NCBI GenBank assembly: GCA_009193035.1 | Contig: SWDT01000063.1 | Location: 248,001-312,000 of the forward strand | From: Halicephalobus mephisto | Taxonomy: Eukaryota; Nematoda; Chromadorea; Rhabditida; Panagrolaimidae | Reading direction: 5' to 3' | Length of the DNA stretch: 64,000 bases | Part shown: one piece after another, positions 24,789 through 37,300 of the stretch | How the letters are laid out: each line of letters begins with the position of its first letter | Position numbering within the stretch: position 1 is the first letter of the stretch | Translations under genes and position numbers: made by a program | Notes under the pieces: model-generated | Told to the model about the DNA's origin: nothing | Database searches by the model: none | What the model saw: only the letters and a program-made list of their open reading frames with translations

Positions 24789-26769
24789 ACTTTCGTTGGA
24801 CTAAAAATAACATTTAAAATTTTTTTAAAGTTGAAAAATTTAAAACAAATTCAATAAAAAATAATAGATCAACATTGTAAATGCCAACAAGGAAAAATCG
24901 CGCATGTGGTCGTCTCGATTTTATTTCACCTTTTCTCGGTCTTTTGAACATGGTTCATTCAGATTTATCCCGTCTACGAAAGAAGACACTTTGAAACCGC
25001 TCCGAGTCGAAGGCGTCGATAGAAAGTGAAGGTCAAGAAGTGGACAGCGGAGACAACGATGATTTGCGCAGGTTATATCCGTCCTATCTAAGACAACCAA
25101 ATGGATACTATTGATCTCAAAGAACAATAAAAATATTTTAAAAAATTAGAATTCTTTTTAAGCAGATGAAGATCAGAGCGCAACTACTTGTTACTTTCCA
25201 ACAAATTAGGTTAAAATTTAACCTAGAAATTAAGTACGAATGAATTTTTCCAAATCAATTTCAAAATTGAAAAAAATCATAAAGGCCAAAGAAAAGTGTT
25301 TTTAAAAATTCAAATAACTATGATAAAAATTTAAAATTAAAATTATTACGAAATTTTTTCGGAAAATTCCAGAATTCGAAATTTTAAAAATTCAAAGTTT
25401 TTATTAAATTTCAATATTCTAAAAAATCCCTAATTTTTAAGAAAAATTTACAAAATTCCATTTTAAAAATATAAATTAAAAATAAATTTTTTATTTTAAA
25501 ATCTTAAATTTTGAAATTTTCTAAAAATAGTGAAAAAGTTTTTAAAATTTAATTTTTTATTAATTTTTAAAATATTCCGAAAATTTATCATATTTGAAAA
25601 ATTTCTATAAAATTCCACTTTTAAAAAAACAAAAATTTAAAAAAATTTTTATTTCAAAATTCTAAAAAATTTCAATTTTTTCTAAATTTATAAAATTAAA
25701 AAATTTTTATTTTTTCTAAATTTAAAAATTCCAAAAATTTCAATTTTTTTCTAAATTCTAATTTTCTTCAAATTTTTATTTTTTATAAATTATAAAATTC
25801 CGAAAATTTGTAAAATTATAAAATTTTTATTTTTTATAAATTTAAAAATTCTGGAAATTTATAAAATTATAAAATTTTTATTTTTTCTAAATTTAAAAAT
25901 TCTGGAAATTTATAAAATTTTTATTTTCCCCAAATTTCGAAATTCAAAATTTTTTAAAGAATTTTAACTATAGCAAATTTAAGGTGTTTATCGAATCGTG
26001 ATCATACATCAAACTTTTTGAGGAAAATACCTAAACCGGAATTGGTTACTGGAGAAAATTTGAATTAGTAAAACAAATAATTTACGGTGACGATCTCGAG
26101 ACAGTTTTCACGAAAAACGCCACAGAAAGAGGAGCAAAACCCTGCCTATCAGCGACGACGATCTTGATCGACGTTCCAGCAACGAGTGTCGGCGGCACAA
26201 GGCGGTCCTCCGCTTCTTGAACAAGAAAAATCTTAAAATCGTACATGTCTCTGCCAGTCTAGCTTCTGGATCAGATATTAAAAACAATAAAATTTTCCAA
26301 AAAATATAGAAATTTTTTAAAAATTATGGATCAGTTAAAATTAAATTTTGCCAATTCAGAAACCCTTGAAAATCAAGAATGAGTAAAATAGTCGTAATTT
26401 GACAAGGAGGCAGACACGCAGTCTTGTCACGGCTCTTACGACAAAATAGGTCACTTTACCAATATGCCTATCAATTCCGATTCATCAAAGTCAAAGGCGG
26501 GTCGGATGGAGGAGCTCTTTTTGAATCTTCTTCTGTCAGATCCTCAAAAAATAACCCCCCTCTTATCGATCCTCAACCAATCTTCAAAAAAAAAATATGA
26601 TTTTTAGTGAACAAAACAAAGCCGGAAAACTGAAGCTCGAAGAATAAAATTCTCCGTTTCTATCAAGTTAACACAGAGATTATCAGGGCGGGATCAATGT
26701 AAGCGAAAAGATTTTTAGATTTTTACAAAAATAAAGTTTTAGCGATGTTTAAAATAAAAAAAAACATAC
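24789..26769. other. Upstream region of fatty acid synthase (proximal)
   Basis: Mostly A/T low-complexity DNA with three GC-richer islands (about 24935-25125, 26095-26230 and 26405-26545). Each has open frames on the minus strand flanked by possible splice sites, but no protein is recognisable and several frames are open at once, as expected for GC-rich non-coding islands. They are candidate promoters, enhancers or 5' exons of the synthase gene. Confidence 0.4.
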
Positions 26770-26835
26770 GATGGAATTCGAAACGCGCTCCCATCCGGAG
26801 GAGAGTTCTTCGGATTGACGACTGTCGCTGTCCAT
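26770..26835 (-). CDS. Candidate upstream coding exon (possible alternative start of fatty acid synthase)
   Basis: On the minus strand an ATG at 26835 opens 22 codons beginning MDSDSRQSEELSSGWERV and ending exactly at a GTATGT donor in phase 0. The sequence is Ser/Glu-rich and unlike the surrounding DNA. The acceptor 12 nt before the fatty acid synthase ATG is also phase 0 and open (S-N-E-S-M), so this exon could splice directly to it and add an N-terminal extension, or it may belong to another gene. No similarity is recognised. Confidence 0.4.
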
Positions 26836-27464
26836 CGCGAAGCTGGAACGAACTAGCTTCGACGGTATTTTTAAATAAAAACGAAAATGAGTAACTGAAG
26901 CTCCTTAAGTTGAGTCAGATTCTGGAGATGTTGCACAAAGGCAATTCTGAAAAAAAAAATTAAAAATGATTCATAAAAAAACACGAAAAAAATTAAAACA
27001 TGATTAAAAACATTTAATACAGCCAATCAAGATCAAAGAAAATTCAAATCTTTAAAAACAACTTCGTCATGATTGTAATTTCCAAAAAGCACAAAAATTT
27101 GAACAATTTTGTTTTTTTAAAACCATAACCAATTCAAAAACGGTCAAAAATTAAACAAATAAAGTACAACTAAATTATCGGTTCCGCCAAAGCAGTTTTC
27201 AGCGATTCGGTTTTTTGAAAAACTTTATAAAAGTCTTTGTCAATTTGTCTTTTTGGGAAATGTAACAGAATCCAAAACAAAAAAGTGGTTTCAAATCATG
27301 AGAATTCTAGAATCTCCACGTAATCAAACACAAATCACAAAAAAAAATAATCTAAAAAATTTCCTAAATTTGGGTCATTTAAATTTCTATGATGCTTGAT
27401 TATTTGATTTTTTAAGCATTAAAAAGTTTAAAATTTTCAAGACCAAAGCTATAACTCAGTTTTT

Positions 27465-27720
27465 CACGCTTGCGGATTGGTAAAAATGGTCTCGCGCGGA
27501 TTGATAAAAATGGTCTCGCGGATTGATAAAAATGGTCTTGCGCGGATTGGTAAAAATGGCCTCATGTAGATTGGTAAAAATGGTCTCATGTAGATTGGTA
27601 AAAATGGTCTCATGGATTGGTAAAAACAGCCTCGCGCAGATTGGTAAAAATGGTCTCGCGGATTGGTAAAAACGGCCTCGCGCAGATTGGTAAAAATGTC
27701 CTCGCGCAGGTCGCTCCAAC
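27465..27720. repeat. Minisatellite, 20-30-bp unit
   Basis: About nine copies of a unit built on GATTGGTAAAAATGGTCTCG plus CGCG, varying as GTCTCATG, GCCTCGCGCA and GTCTCGCG. Open frames through it (FYQSARD-type repeats) are artefacts of the array. Confidence 0.85.
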
Positions 27721-28179
27721 GTTCATGTTCGATCGAACGCAAGGTCAGTGAATAATGTTGAATTTTGTGATGACCTAATTTTAGGACAAATCAAAATCTC
27801 TCTATATTTTTAAATTTATGATTATAAACATTTTAAAAAAAAGTAAAATTTTTAATATTATGAAATAACGGAAAATATTCAAAGTTTAATTTGGACAAAA
27901 TATGTGGTACCAAACAATTGTCCCACTTGACGTTGAATAGATTTTTGACCGTCATTGAGAGTCTATGAATTCAGCCGTCGGCGTTGAGCCCGAGTACCGG
28001 CCAGTGCATCGCGCAGGATGGGTACCTTCATGAGACCCAAAAAAACTGAAGATCAAATCCGAAATGTCAAGTTTACAAATTTATATTATTACAAAAATCA
28101 AACATCAAAGTTGTTGTAAAATCATCTCAAGACCCAGAATTCTAACTTTAGAGTTTCAAAAACCTTCTATAAAATTCTT

Positions 28180-28515
28180 GATGATTCTAGAATCATGAAA
28201 TTTTGGAAGATCCTAGAATCTTCTATATAATTCTAAAAAATTCTAGAATCATATATGAAATTTTGGATGAACCTAGAATTTTCTATCAAGTTCAGAAAAA
28301 TCCTAAAATTTTATATATAATTTTTAAAAATTCCAGAATCATATATGAAATTTTGGATGAACCTAGAATTTTCCATCAAGTTCAGAAAAATCCTCAAATT
28401 TTCTATATAATTCTAAAAAATTCCAGAATCATGTATGAAGTTCTAGATGATTCTAGAATCTTCTATAAAATTCTGGAAGATCCTAGAATCGTTTATTCGA
28501 CTTTGCAAGAGTGAG
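28180..28515. repeat. Tandem repeat with higher-order structure
   Basis: Repeats of TTCTAGAATCATATATGAAA, TTTTGGATGAACCTAGAATT and CTATCAAGTTCAGAAAAATC words in a unit of roughly 90-100 bp, about three copies, degrading outward into TTCTAGAA-rich DNA. The open frame across it is periodic and not a gene. Confidence 0.75.
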
Positions 28516-30448
28516 ATATTAGAGTATTCTACAGAATTCTAAAAACTCCTAAATATTTTTGTTAAACTTCAAAAAGTTTCAAAAACTTCCGATGTTTTAG
28601 AAGATCTCAGAAACTTCTACTAAATTCTAGAAGCTTTAAAAATCTTCTATTCCATCCGCAAAGTTTCAATCAAATTCTAAAACTTCAAAAATATTTTCCG
28701 AATTTTAAAAAATTCAAATTTCATAAAATTCTAAAAAGTTCTAGGTTTTTAAGGTTTGAAGAATTCCAAACCTTTATTGGATTCTGGAATGATCTACAAG
28801 ATTCCAGAAATTTCTCCATCATCTTCAAAAAGCTCCTGAGATTTTTATTTCGGAAATTTCGGATTCTGGAAAACTACAGTGAATCCGAAAGAAAATTTTT
28901 CGTTTTTACGTGACTTTGAAGGAACTCTGACTATCAGATACCGATCTTGTCGACGGATTAATATAAGAACACAAGTGTAAATCTGTCATGAACAAGGAAG
29001 GACTGCGAAAGTGTTGCACATCTATTGTACCGAAAGACAAACGAGAATCGTCAACGAAGAAACTTCTTTTCTCGGTAGCTGAATTCAGATTGGACAGGAA
29101 ACAGGCGTGAAACACGGTTCAAGGTTGCTGACACCCAAAAAGAAGCTCCAATGAGTCTGAACTCCGCCTTCCGTTTAAGGTCAATGAAGCGCGGAAACTG
29201 CGAGAAGATATAGGTCGGATCTGGTCAGCTGGCTGTCTGGATTTCTCGAATGATCTTTGGTAATTGTCTCTTGATCGTACCTAAGCGGATTTTCGTCACG
29301 CAGTTGGGTTCCTAAAGGACAAAATTTCGAATTTTAAAGAAAATAAAACTTGTTCAATTTCGAAAAAAATTAAATTTAAAAAACTTCAATTTCGAAAAAA
29401 CTAAAACTTGTTCAATTTCGAAAATTTAACTTTTAAAGACCTCTCATAAATCCAGTATTCTGTAGCCACAAAACACAACAATATTCAAAGAATTAAATTT
29501 TGTATTTTTGTCGAAAAAAAATTAAAGAATCGAACTTCAAGTTCCATAAATTGCCACTTATTTTTGATTTTTGAATTTTTTTATGAAATTTATGTCCAAA
29601 ATTCGTCAAATTTTATTTGACGAAATAACCTTAGAAGAAAATCACTGGCCGTGACGTTTCATCGTAGAAAATTCGGAACCGTCCTTTGACCGACAAAAGT
29701 ATAATTTACGGGGCGAGACAGCGATCGCCCCATAGACGAAGAAAATGTTGTAAAAATTTTCCGTCATTCCCAACTGTTGCAGAATACACCGGGTCATCTA
29801 TAGAAAAATTTTTTTTTTCAATCTACAACTAAAAACAAATTCACTTCCGGCAAAAAATTGTCTAAAATTTCTGTTATCAAGAATCGGACTTGTTTAGTTT
29901 TCGCAAAAATCCGGTTTACATTGATATCTGATAAAGCAAAAAAATTTCCTTGTCCATAGATTGAAAAAGTTTTAACATTTTTATAAATTTTTAAATTGCA
30001 TTTAAAAAATTCTTTTTTTTTTGCAACTTGAAAATATTCTAAAATTTTACAAGGGGCCAATTTCCTTAAAACTACCTCAAGAATTCGTTATCAACGGACG
30101 ATCATCGAGGCGGCTGCAGCTTCTGAACCTCGATGTCTGGCCTTGACCGAGAACCTATCAGTGCAACCTATCTTTCTCAGTCTTATTTTGACTTGTCCTC
30201 CGTATTTTTCGATATCGATGCCCATCTCAATTCATGGGACAAATGAATTCTCGAAAACATGTCAAAAAGAACCCCCGACGAATGAGATTCCCTAAATATG
30301 CGGAGAAATGGATAAAACTTTACAAAAATACAGTTTGTCAATTAGAAAAAGCACAATGGTTACCCGTTAACGAAAACAGTACCGGTATAAAATATCCAGA
30401 AAATCCCGGGAAATCTTTACAGGGTTGCACTTTAACTTCAATATCTTC

Positions 30449-31361
30449 TTACATGGCAGACCCGTTGACGCCACCGATATCGTATCGTGCATCTCCAGTC
30501 CAGTTGATGGGCTTAACGTTCAGCTGGCGAAGAACACTATTAACGTCGGCGAAAGGATGATGTTCCTTGAAAAGATGAGCCGACAACGGAGAAGGATGAG
30601 GACACTGAAAATCATCAAAATATCGAAAATTCTTTGGCTGAAAGTAACTTACACAAACCGAATGCTTGGCAATCGGCTTCAAAGCTTGAGCCTTGGTTCC
30701 CATTAGAAGGAAAACAGTGTTTGGCTTCTTCTTGACCAGAAAACGAAGTGCATTACTGGTGAATTCTTTCCATCCAATGTTTTCATGGGCTGCAGACACC
30801 ATAGCCTTGGTAGTCAACACAATATTGAGAAGAAGAACTCCCTGTTTCATCCAAGAGACCAAAGAGTAGTCCTCTCGCCATTGACCCGGATAATCGGTTC
30901 TGATGCTTTTGAACATATTGACAACACTTCCTGCCTTGAATGGATTTTCCTCAGGAACAGCAAACGAGTAACCAATGGCCTGAAAACACACTGAATAAAG
31001 AAATATATCCAAAACTTACGTTACTGGGATTCGGATAAGGATCCTGTCCAACAATAACGACTTTAACGTCATCGAATCTAGGATAACAGAAGGCTCTCAT
31101 GACATTCTCCCAGGCAGGGACAATGGGTTCTTGCTGAAATAGATTTGTTCAAAAAACTTTTAGGCCAAACTCAACCTTATTCAGTGTGAATAATTTTCCG
31201 CAAAGTCCCCAAAAATAAAGTTTCTTAGCTTCACTCAAGGCAAATTCCTTCCAAATCGGATCAGAAATGGATTGAAGAAGGAAGTTCGACAAGTCAGTAG
31301 CATCTGTAAACTCACGTTTACCAGATTTGCCAGAACTTGATCCACGCGAACCGATCATCAT
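30449..31361 (-). CDS. ung-1: Uracil-DNA glycosylase (family 1)
   Basis: Four exons on the minus strand: 31361-31176, 31133-31020, 30979-30653 and 30604-30449 (260 aa). It removes uracil from DNA by cleaving the N-glycosidic bond, starting base excision repair in nucleus and mitochondria. Diagnostic motifs are present: the water-activating loop [12 protein letters not shown] (catalytic Asp), a Phe-containing uracil pocket, the LLLN strand ([10 protein letters not shown]) and the DNA-intercalation loop HPSPLSAH with the catalytic His. Position 4 of the GQDPYH motif reads Pro rather than His, which is unusual. Intron 3 is only 48 nt, a multiple of three and without a stop, so an unspliced reading would insert 16 residues just before the catalytic HPSPLS loop; GTAAGT and TTTCAG mark it as an intron. 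An ATTTTAG acceptor 12 nt before the ATG, 333 bp after the upstream golgin gene, suggests an operon. Confidence 0.92.
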
Positions 31362-31693
31362 GTTGACTTCTACCTAAAATACATTACAATAAATAAAATA
31401 CAAAAAAAACCACGGAAAAAAATGAAAAATCACGACTACAACCGGAAGTAATAAATAACACAAGTAAATAAAATTGGCGCGAACGGTATTGCGGAGTTTC
31501 CCTTCGAGAGTGATCATTATTTATTGTTTATGTTGCACGACATATAAACCGACATAGGCATAATGAAAGACCCTTATTCTACCCAAAATTCATACATTAG
31601 GGTTAATTTATATTTTTAAATTGGAATGAATTAGTACAATAAATCACCAGAGACCTTCAACCACCCGTAATCGACGACCATTTTCGAAAATTA

Positions 31694-34393
31694 TTATTTT
31701 AAATTTAATTTTGCAATTGTCTCGGCTTGCATCGAAACAACTCCTCGAAGATCTGATATATCCAGACTTAATTCTTCTATTTTTTCCAATCTAGCACCAT
31801 ATTCCAAAAGTAAATCTTCATAATCTGATTGAAGTTCTTGTATTTTTTCATCTTTTTCATGTTGAATTTTATTAAATTCCGTTTTTTTTCTTGCCAATTC
31901 CTCTTCTAATTGTCGAACATGAACCATTGTCTGTTGATAAACACTTTTCATATTTCTTAATTCACTGTGAATAGCCGATATTTCATTCGGAATACCACTA
32001 TGACTATAATCCACGAACGACGGATAAGACGGACTGTGTCTTTCTTCGTTACTCACGGGGGTTACTGTAGCTTCCCTGATGTAAACTTGTGATTCAGTTC
32101 TGGTCGAATGTTCAGCAGAAGCAGTAGAAAGTTCTGTAATTTGACTATTGAGACGTCTATTTTCTACAGTAAGATCGTCAATCTTTAGTTTCTGCTCCAG
32201 AATCTGTCCAACTTGTTTCTTCAACTCATTCGTAAGATCCACAATATGAGTATTAGCATTATCCATATCTTCAACCAGGTCAGTTATTTGTGCATGATGT
32301 TCATTCATCTGGGACAATGTTTCCTTATAAGCTGTCATTTTTTCTTCTATCAATTCTCTATTTCGACGTTTCAAGGATTCCACATCTCTTGATAGTTTGT
32401 TTATTTCGCTGTATTTTTCCTTCAACTTGGAATCATAGGCTTCTTTCATTTGGGTGATATTTTGGTTAGAATTTTGTACTTCTTTTAATTTTTGTTTTAT
32501 GGTAGATTCGCTCGTTCTTGTAGCTTGTAACTGCGTCTCTAGTTCGTTAATTCTCGTCAACAACGGTCCATGAGTGTTTGCCACATGTTCCATTTTCTCT
32601 CGTTCACTGTCCATTAACTTCTGAAGACGACATTCTAGTTCTGTATAGTTTTCTTTCATGCGATTAATCTTCGCTACATAAGCTTCATTATCCCGGGATA
32701 AGCCCTCAACGAGATCCGCTTTGATGACAAGTTCGGCTTGGATCTTCATCCGACCCCTTTGTTCCTCTTCCAAGTTACTTGAAATTTCATTTCTTTCACG
32801 TTCCAAAATGGCGTTGTCAGTTTTGAGTTTCTGAACTTCAGTCTCCAAAGCACTGATCGCATCTCGAAGTTCATCGTATTGCCGTTGGGCGTAATCCGTG
32901 TCTTCTTGCGTTTGCGACATCTCTAGTAAAACTTTGGCGTTGGCATTTTCAGCAGCTTCAAGTTGTTCTAAAAATCACAAAGTATATTAAAAATAAAATT
33001 AAAACAAACCTGTTGTTTCTTTTAATTCTTGTTCTAAAACAGTGATTTTTTTACAAGCAGTCTGTAACTCCATCAAGGCAGAATCCCGGGCTTTGGTGAC
33101 GACGTTCATTTGAGAAAGCTCTTGTCTGAGACGTTTCAACTCAGTAGATTGCTTTCCGTTGATAGCAGCCAGCTTCTGGCCCTCTTCCATGAGCTCCTTT
33201 AATTCGACTTCTTTGGCCTGAAGGTCCTTCTTGTCCTGTTGACTTGATGTAAGTCTTTCAACAAGTTTTTTATTCTGTTGTTTCAACGAAGAATTGTTCG
33301 CTTTTAAGCTTCTATTGAGTCTGGACATTTCGTCCAATTTTTTGCAGTAATGTTCATGCTGAGATTTGATGGCCAGAAGTTGTTCCGCAGTATCGTTATC
33401 GTGGGACGACCCGGCCAGAGTACGGGCGGCTTCACCCAGCATAGGAGCTGACACGGATGGGACGTGGACTTGGGAGCTGATGGTCGACCATTGATCGTGA
33501 GTCCGGATGATTTCAATATCGCTCGAGGCAATAGTCACAGCATCATCAAGGTTCTGATCCGTCCTCAGTACCTCGTCTTCTTCGTGATCAGCCGTTGGGA
33601 CCTGAAAAAACAAAATTATTCAAAATCTTTTATTATTCACTTACTTGTTCATTGGCATCTGGATGAACTTCTTCTTCAGAATGCGAATTCTGGGTAAATC
33701 TACTTTCATCCGTCGGTGATAGCTGAAATAAATTTGTGTGGAAGTTTAGAGAAAAATACACATACCGAACTTGGAGAATCTAAGTAAACTGGAACTTCCT
33801 CATGAGCGTGAGAATCACGAACTGGATTCGGTTCACTTACGACAACAAGTGTCTGAAATCTTCTAGTAAATTTCACAAATGAATATTTTAATGAATTTTA
33901 ACGGCAAAATCGTTTTTTAAAAATATGTTTTAATTATGAAATTGATTTTTAAATAAATTTCATATATGAAGTCAATTTTTTGAATATATTTCAATTATAA
34001 AATCGATTTTTAAACAAATTTCATATATGAAGTCAATTTTTTAAATATATTTCAATTATGAAATTGATTTTTAAATAAATCTCATATATGAAGTCAGTTT
34101 TTTAATACATTTCAATTATGAAATCGATTTTTAAATAAATTTGAATTAAAAACCCAAACTCGAACCTCATCTGGAACTTCCCATTGCCAGGATTCATGGT
34201 CTTCTGGCTTTGGAATGTCGTCGACTTCGTCCGTATGTTCTGTAACATCGTCAGAACCGGATTTAGTTTCATCTAAATGAATGTTTTCTTCTGGTTCGTC
34301 TTCTTCATCGTGAATGTCAAGAACAGAATCAATCTGACGTTGGGCAGTTTTCAGAGTATTTTTTACAAGATCATTTGCCCAGGAAAATGACAT
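31694..34393 (-). CDS. TMF1: TMF1-like golgin (TATA element modulatory factor family)
   Basis: Five exons on the minus strand: 34393-34166, 33852-33766, 33722-33645, 33601-33010 and 32967-31694 (752 aa). The N-terminus (MSFSWANDLVKNTLKTAQRQ, then a VLDIHDEE block) matches the amphipathic start of TMF1, which captures transport vesicles at the Golgi. An acidic, low-complexity region (residues about 30-190) follows, then almost continuous heptad coiled coil (about 210-560), a short Ser-rich break, and a final coiled coil ending in YEDLLLEYGARLEKIEELSL, in the position of TMF's Rab6-binding segment. No membrane segment is seen, as expected for a peripheral golgin. It is shorter than human TMF1 (about 1090 aa). 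Other golgins cannot be excluded from coiled coil alone, but the N-terminus supports TMF. Confidence 0.72.
33895..34145. repeat. About 60-bp tandem repeat in golgin intron 1
   Basis: Four copies of a unit containing ATGAARTYGATTTTTAAATA, AATTTCATATATGAAGTCAA and TTTTTTAAATATATTTCAATT. Confidence 0.75.
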
Positions 34394-37300
34394 AATATAA
34401 AGAAAATCTGTGGAACGAAAACGAAATTAAACAACCGATAGTGGAATTTTCATCCACGTCTTCCAGCGTCACAGCAAAGTGCTTTTTTCTTTCCGAGAAC
34501 CTCGGAATCCTCTTTCAACAAATAAACAAAGCTGGTTGTTTTAAAAAACCGGTTTAATGTTCGTTATTTTCTCCAAATATCGACAGTTTAATATGCATCC
34601 TTTAATGTAGAGAATTTTAAATCTAATGTAACTCTGGAAATTTCTAAATTCATATATGAAAATTATATTTTAAAAAAAATTAATTACGAAATTGTGCAAG
34701 ATTATTGTACAATTACTACATATCCGAAACTGTACCATAATTTAGCTTCTAAAGAGTTCTGGAAATACATATCGAGATATATGAAATTATTTCTGTTTTA
34801 ATAATTGATTGATTTTTTCGAGATACATTAGCATTATAATTTGTAAAAATTGAAATTTAAAAGTGGATATAGGATTTAAAACTTCTTATGACTCTGGTTT
34901 AAAAGTTCTTAACTTCATCCAAGCAGAATATATTTCAAAAAGTTGATTGCGAAATTGTGTAAAATAGCAAAATTAAAATTATCATACAGCTCGCTTTATT
35001 TCCTAAAGAAATCCAGAAATCCAGGTCGAAACGCTTTTTAAAAATGTTAATTTTTAATAAAAGTTGAGTCCAACAATGGCATATTTTTATAGAACTTACT
35101 TAAAATGCTGATTGAAATGATATATAACATAAAAAGTCGAATTCGATATATAAAAAGTTATTCGTTCCAGTGTTTTTTTATATTAATTTTTTTAACTTAA
35201 AAAAAATCCACAAATATGGTTTTTTAAATTTTAAATTAGATATGGAGATTTACTTTTTTGAAATTATTTTATATTTTGAGGAGTTTGTATTTCATTTCAA
35301 TAGGAAGAATAACATTAGAGTGATTTTGGATACATGATGGAATTACAGTATAATTTGAATTTTTTACTTTTAAAATGGGATAAATTAGGAATATTCTTTA
35401 AAGATCATTATGCTTGAAATATTCTGAACATTTTGATAGTATGATTGTTTGTGGGATCTTATAACGGAAAGGGTAGAATAGTTTTTAAAGTAATAATACA
35501 TAATTTTTACTTTGAGATTCATACCTTCAGTTGTCTTTCTAGAAATTACTGTAAAATTGTTCCTCATCTCAGTCTGACATTCCTTGGACAAGACGCTACA
35601 GCAGAGATATACGAAGTGATGTACATTTTCGATTAAAGAGAGACCTTGTGATTCCGTGTGCTTCTCTTAATTAATTCTTATCCTTAATTTTACGTGAATA
35701 TTGAACTAGGAATTTCAAGAATTGAGGATTGTTAAAGTGAATTTGGACGGTTCCTTAAGTATTTCTCTACTGCTTATAGAAAGGTTGAAATTAAAGTGAA
35801 AAGAGAATTAATTAAAAATCCTCAGATTTATTTAGGGAAATCAGAAGAAATCTCGTTTTTAGATGGATCAAGAGAAATACTGGTAATTAAGTTGACTCAA
35901 CTAGATATTACTTTATTTTTATGAATTTAAATGTAGGATAGGAAAAGTTTATTTGACGTTTGTTGTCGGAAATTGAGAGTTTTAAGTTTTGAAAAGTTTT
36001 TGTAATTTGTTTTGAAATAGTTTTAAAAGAAGTTGGTTTTTACTGTAATAGGATAATTTTTGTAATTGGTTTAGTTTTAATTTTTTTGTTATTTATTATT
36101 CTGGAGGTATTTATGAATGAAGTTTGTGGGTTTGGTTTTTCTTGAAATTGTGATAGTTTTTGTGGAGGAGAATTTCTTTTTTAGTAAAGTTATTGGGGTG
36201 TATTTAGTGAAGTGATGGTTTTGAATAAAGGGGATGAGATTTAGGATTGGGTGTTGAATTTTGTTTGGAGTTGTTTTTTAAGTGAGGTAGTTTTGGATAT
36301 TTCGGTTCTTCTTGTTTTTAGTTAATTTTTCTGAAGAATTAGTTAAATGATTTTTAAGAATGTGTGTGTTTGATTGTGAAGAATAGTAATTGGGGGTGGG
36401 GGAAAAGTGATTTTAAGGTAATGTTGGGGATTATGTTTGATGGATAAATGGATTTGTTTTTTATTTTTAAAATATGAGATCTTTTTGTGGAGGTTAAGGA
36501 TGAGTTTTGAATTTTTGTTTGATAAGTTATGTAGTTGGAAGAAAGTTGTGTTGTGTTTTAGTGTAGTGTTTTTGTTTTGTGATGTGATATGCCTAGTATG
36601 AAGTAATGCATAGTGGAGTTTTTTTTAGACAGGGAATTTTGTTCCGGTAAGGTGGAACGGTTGCGGCAATAGGGACGAGATGCACTCGGAGCAAATTGCC
36701 GCGTGCCGCTTGGGGAGGTGTTGTGATTTCAAAAAACGCGCCAAATTGATCCTCGGATCTGCTGTCGAGCTTTTTTTTTTTACTTTTTAATTTTGAATTG
36801 CTGCCGTGGCGTCCCCTGTAGCAATAAGGCGCGCGAGTTCTGATTTGGAGAGACTCGTACGCAATTCTCGTCTCACGTGGAGGACACACGTCTTTTCGGT
36901 AAGCTGTGCGACCGTCTCGGTCCGTTGTCTCCATACTGTTTCGAACTCAACGCTGTTTACTACAGTCTTAATTACTGTAGTACTGTAGAAGATTAGTTGG
37001 GAGATAACTTCTGAATTCTTTGCTTCTAAAATAAAAGGGAATTTATGATTTCATTTTTTATTGCAGAACATATTTGAGTTTTATTTTCATTTAAATCAGG
37101 AAAATTAAAGGGGGATTGTGAAATTGTGGATCTCTTTGGATACTACAGTATTCATCTAACTTCTGATCTCCAAACTAGTACAAACCTCAACTTATTTAAA
37201 TCAAAAATTAAGTCCATAATTGTTTGGAAATGAATTTTTGAGGATTTAGAACCATTAGTTTGAGTATTTCCTTCAAAATTTTAAAAATAAAGTTTACACC

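Larger units (their letters stand above)
26871..30448. other. Intergenic region with GC-rich islands and minisatellites
   Basis: Between the fatty acid synthase upstream exon and uracil-DNA glycosylase. It contains minisatellites (27465-27720, 28180-28510) and GC-richer islands at about 27905-28040, 28905-29320, 29645-29805 and 30085-30240. The islands show minus-strand open frames with nearby acceptors (for example after TTTTGTCCTTTAG near 29312 and CTATAG near 29798), but several frames are open in each and no protein family is recognisable. They could be distal control regions or exons of an unknown fast-evolving gene downstream of the glycosylase. Confidence 0.35.

Noticed and set aside
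27456..27742. Overlapping minus-strand frames with FYQSAR/FLPI repeats
   Set aside because: Both frames follow the 20-30-bp minisatellite; the protein periodicity mirrors the DNA repeat.
28203..28514. 103-codon plus-strand frame with ILDEPRIFY repeats
   Set aside because: It lies wholly within a tandem repeat, with no splice signals or recognisable domain.
30085..30225. Minus-strand frame starting MGIDIEKYGGQVKIRLRKIG, considered as mitochondrial ribosomal protein S16
   Set aside because: Only a short IRL...GCT stretch resembles S16; the conserved PFY and downstream blocks are missing and the frame stops after 44 codons.
36593..36988. Open frames on both strands of a GC-rich island
   Set aside because: The plus frame has no ATG, the minus frame no recognisable domain; more likely a control island.
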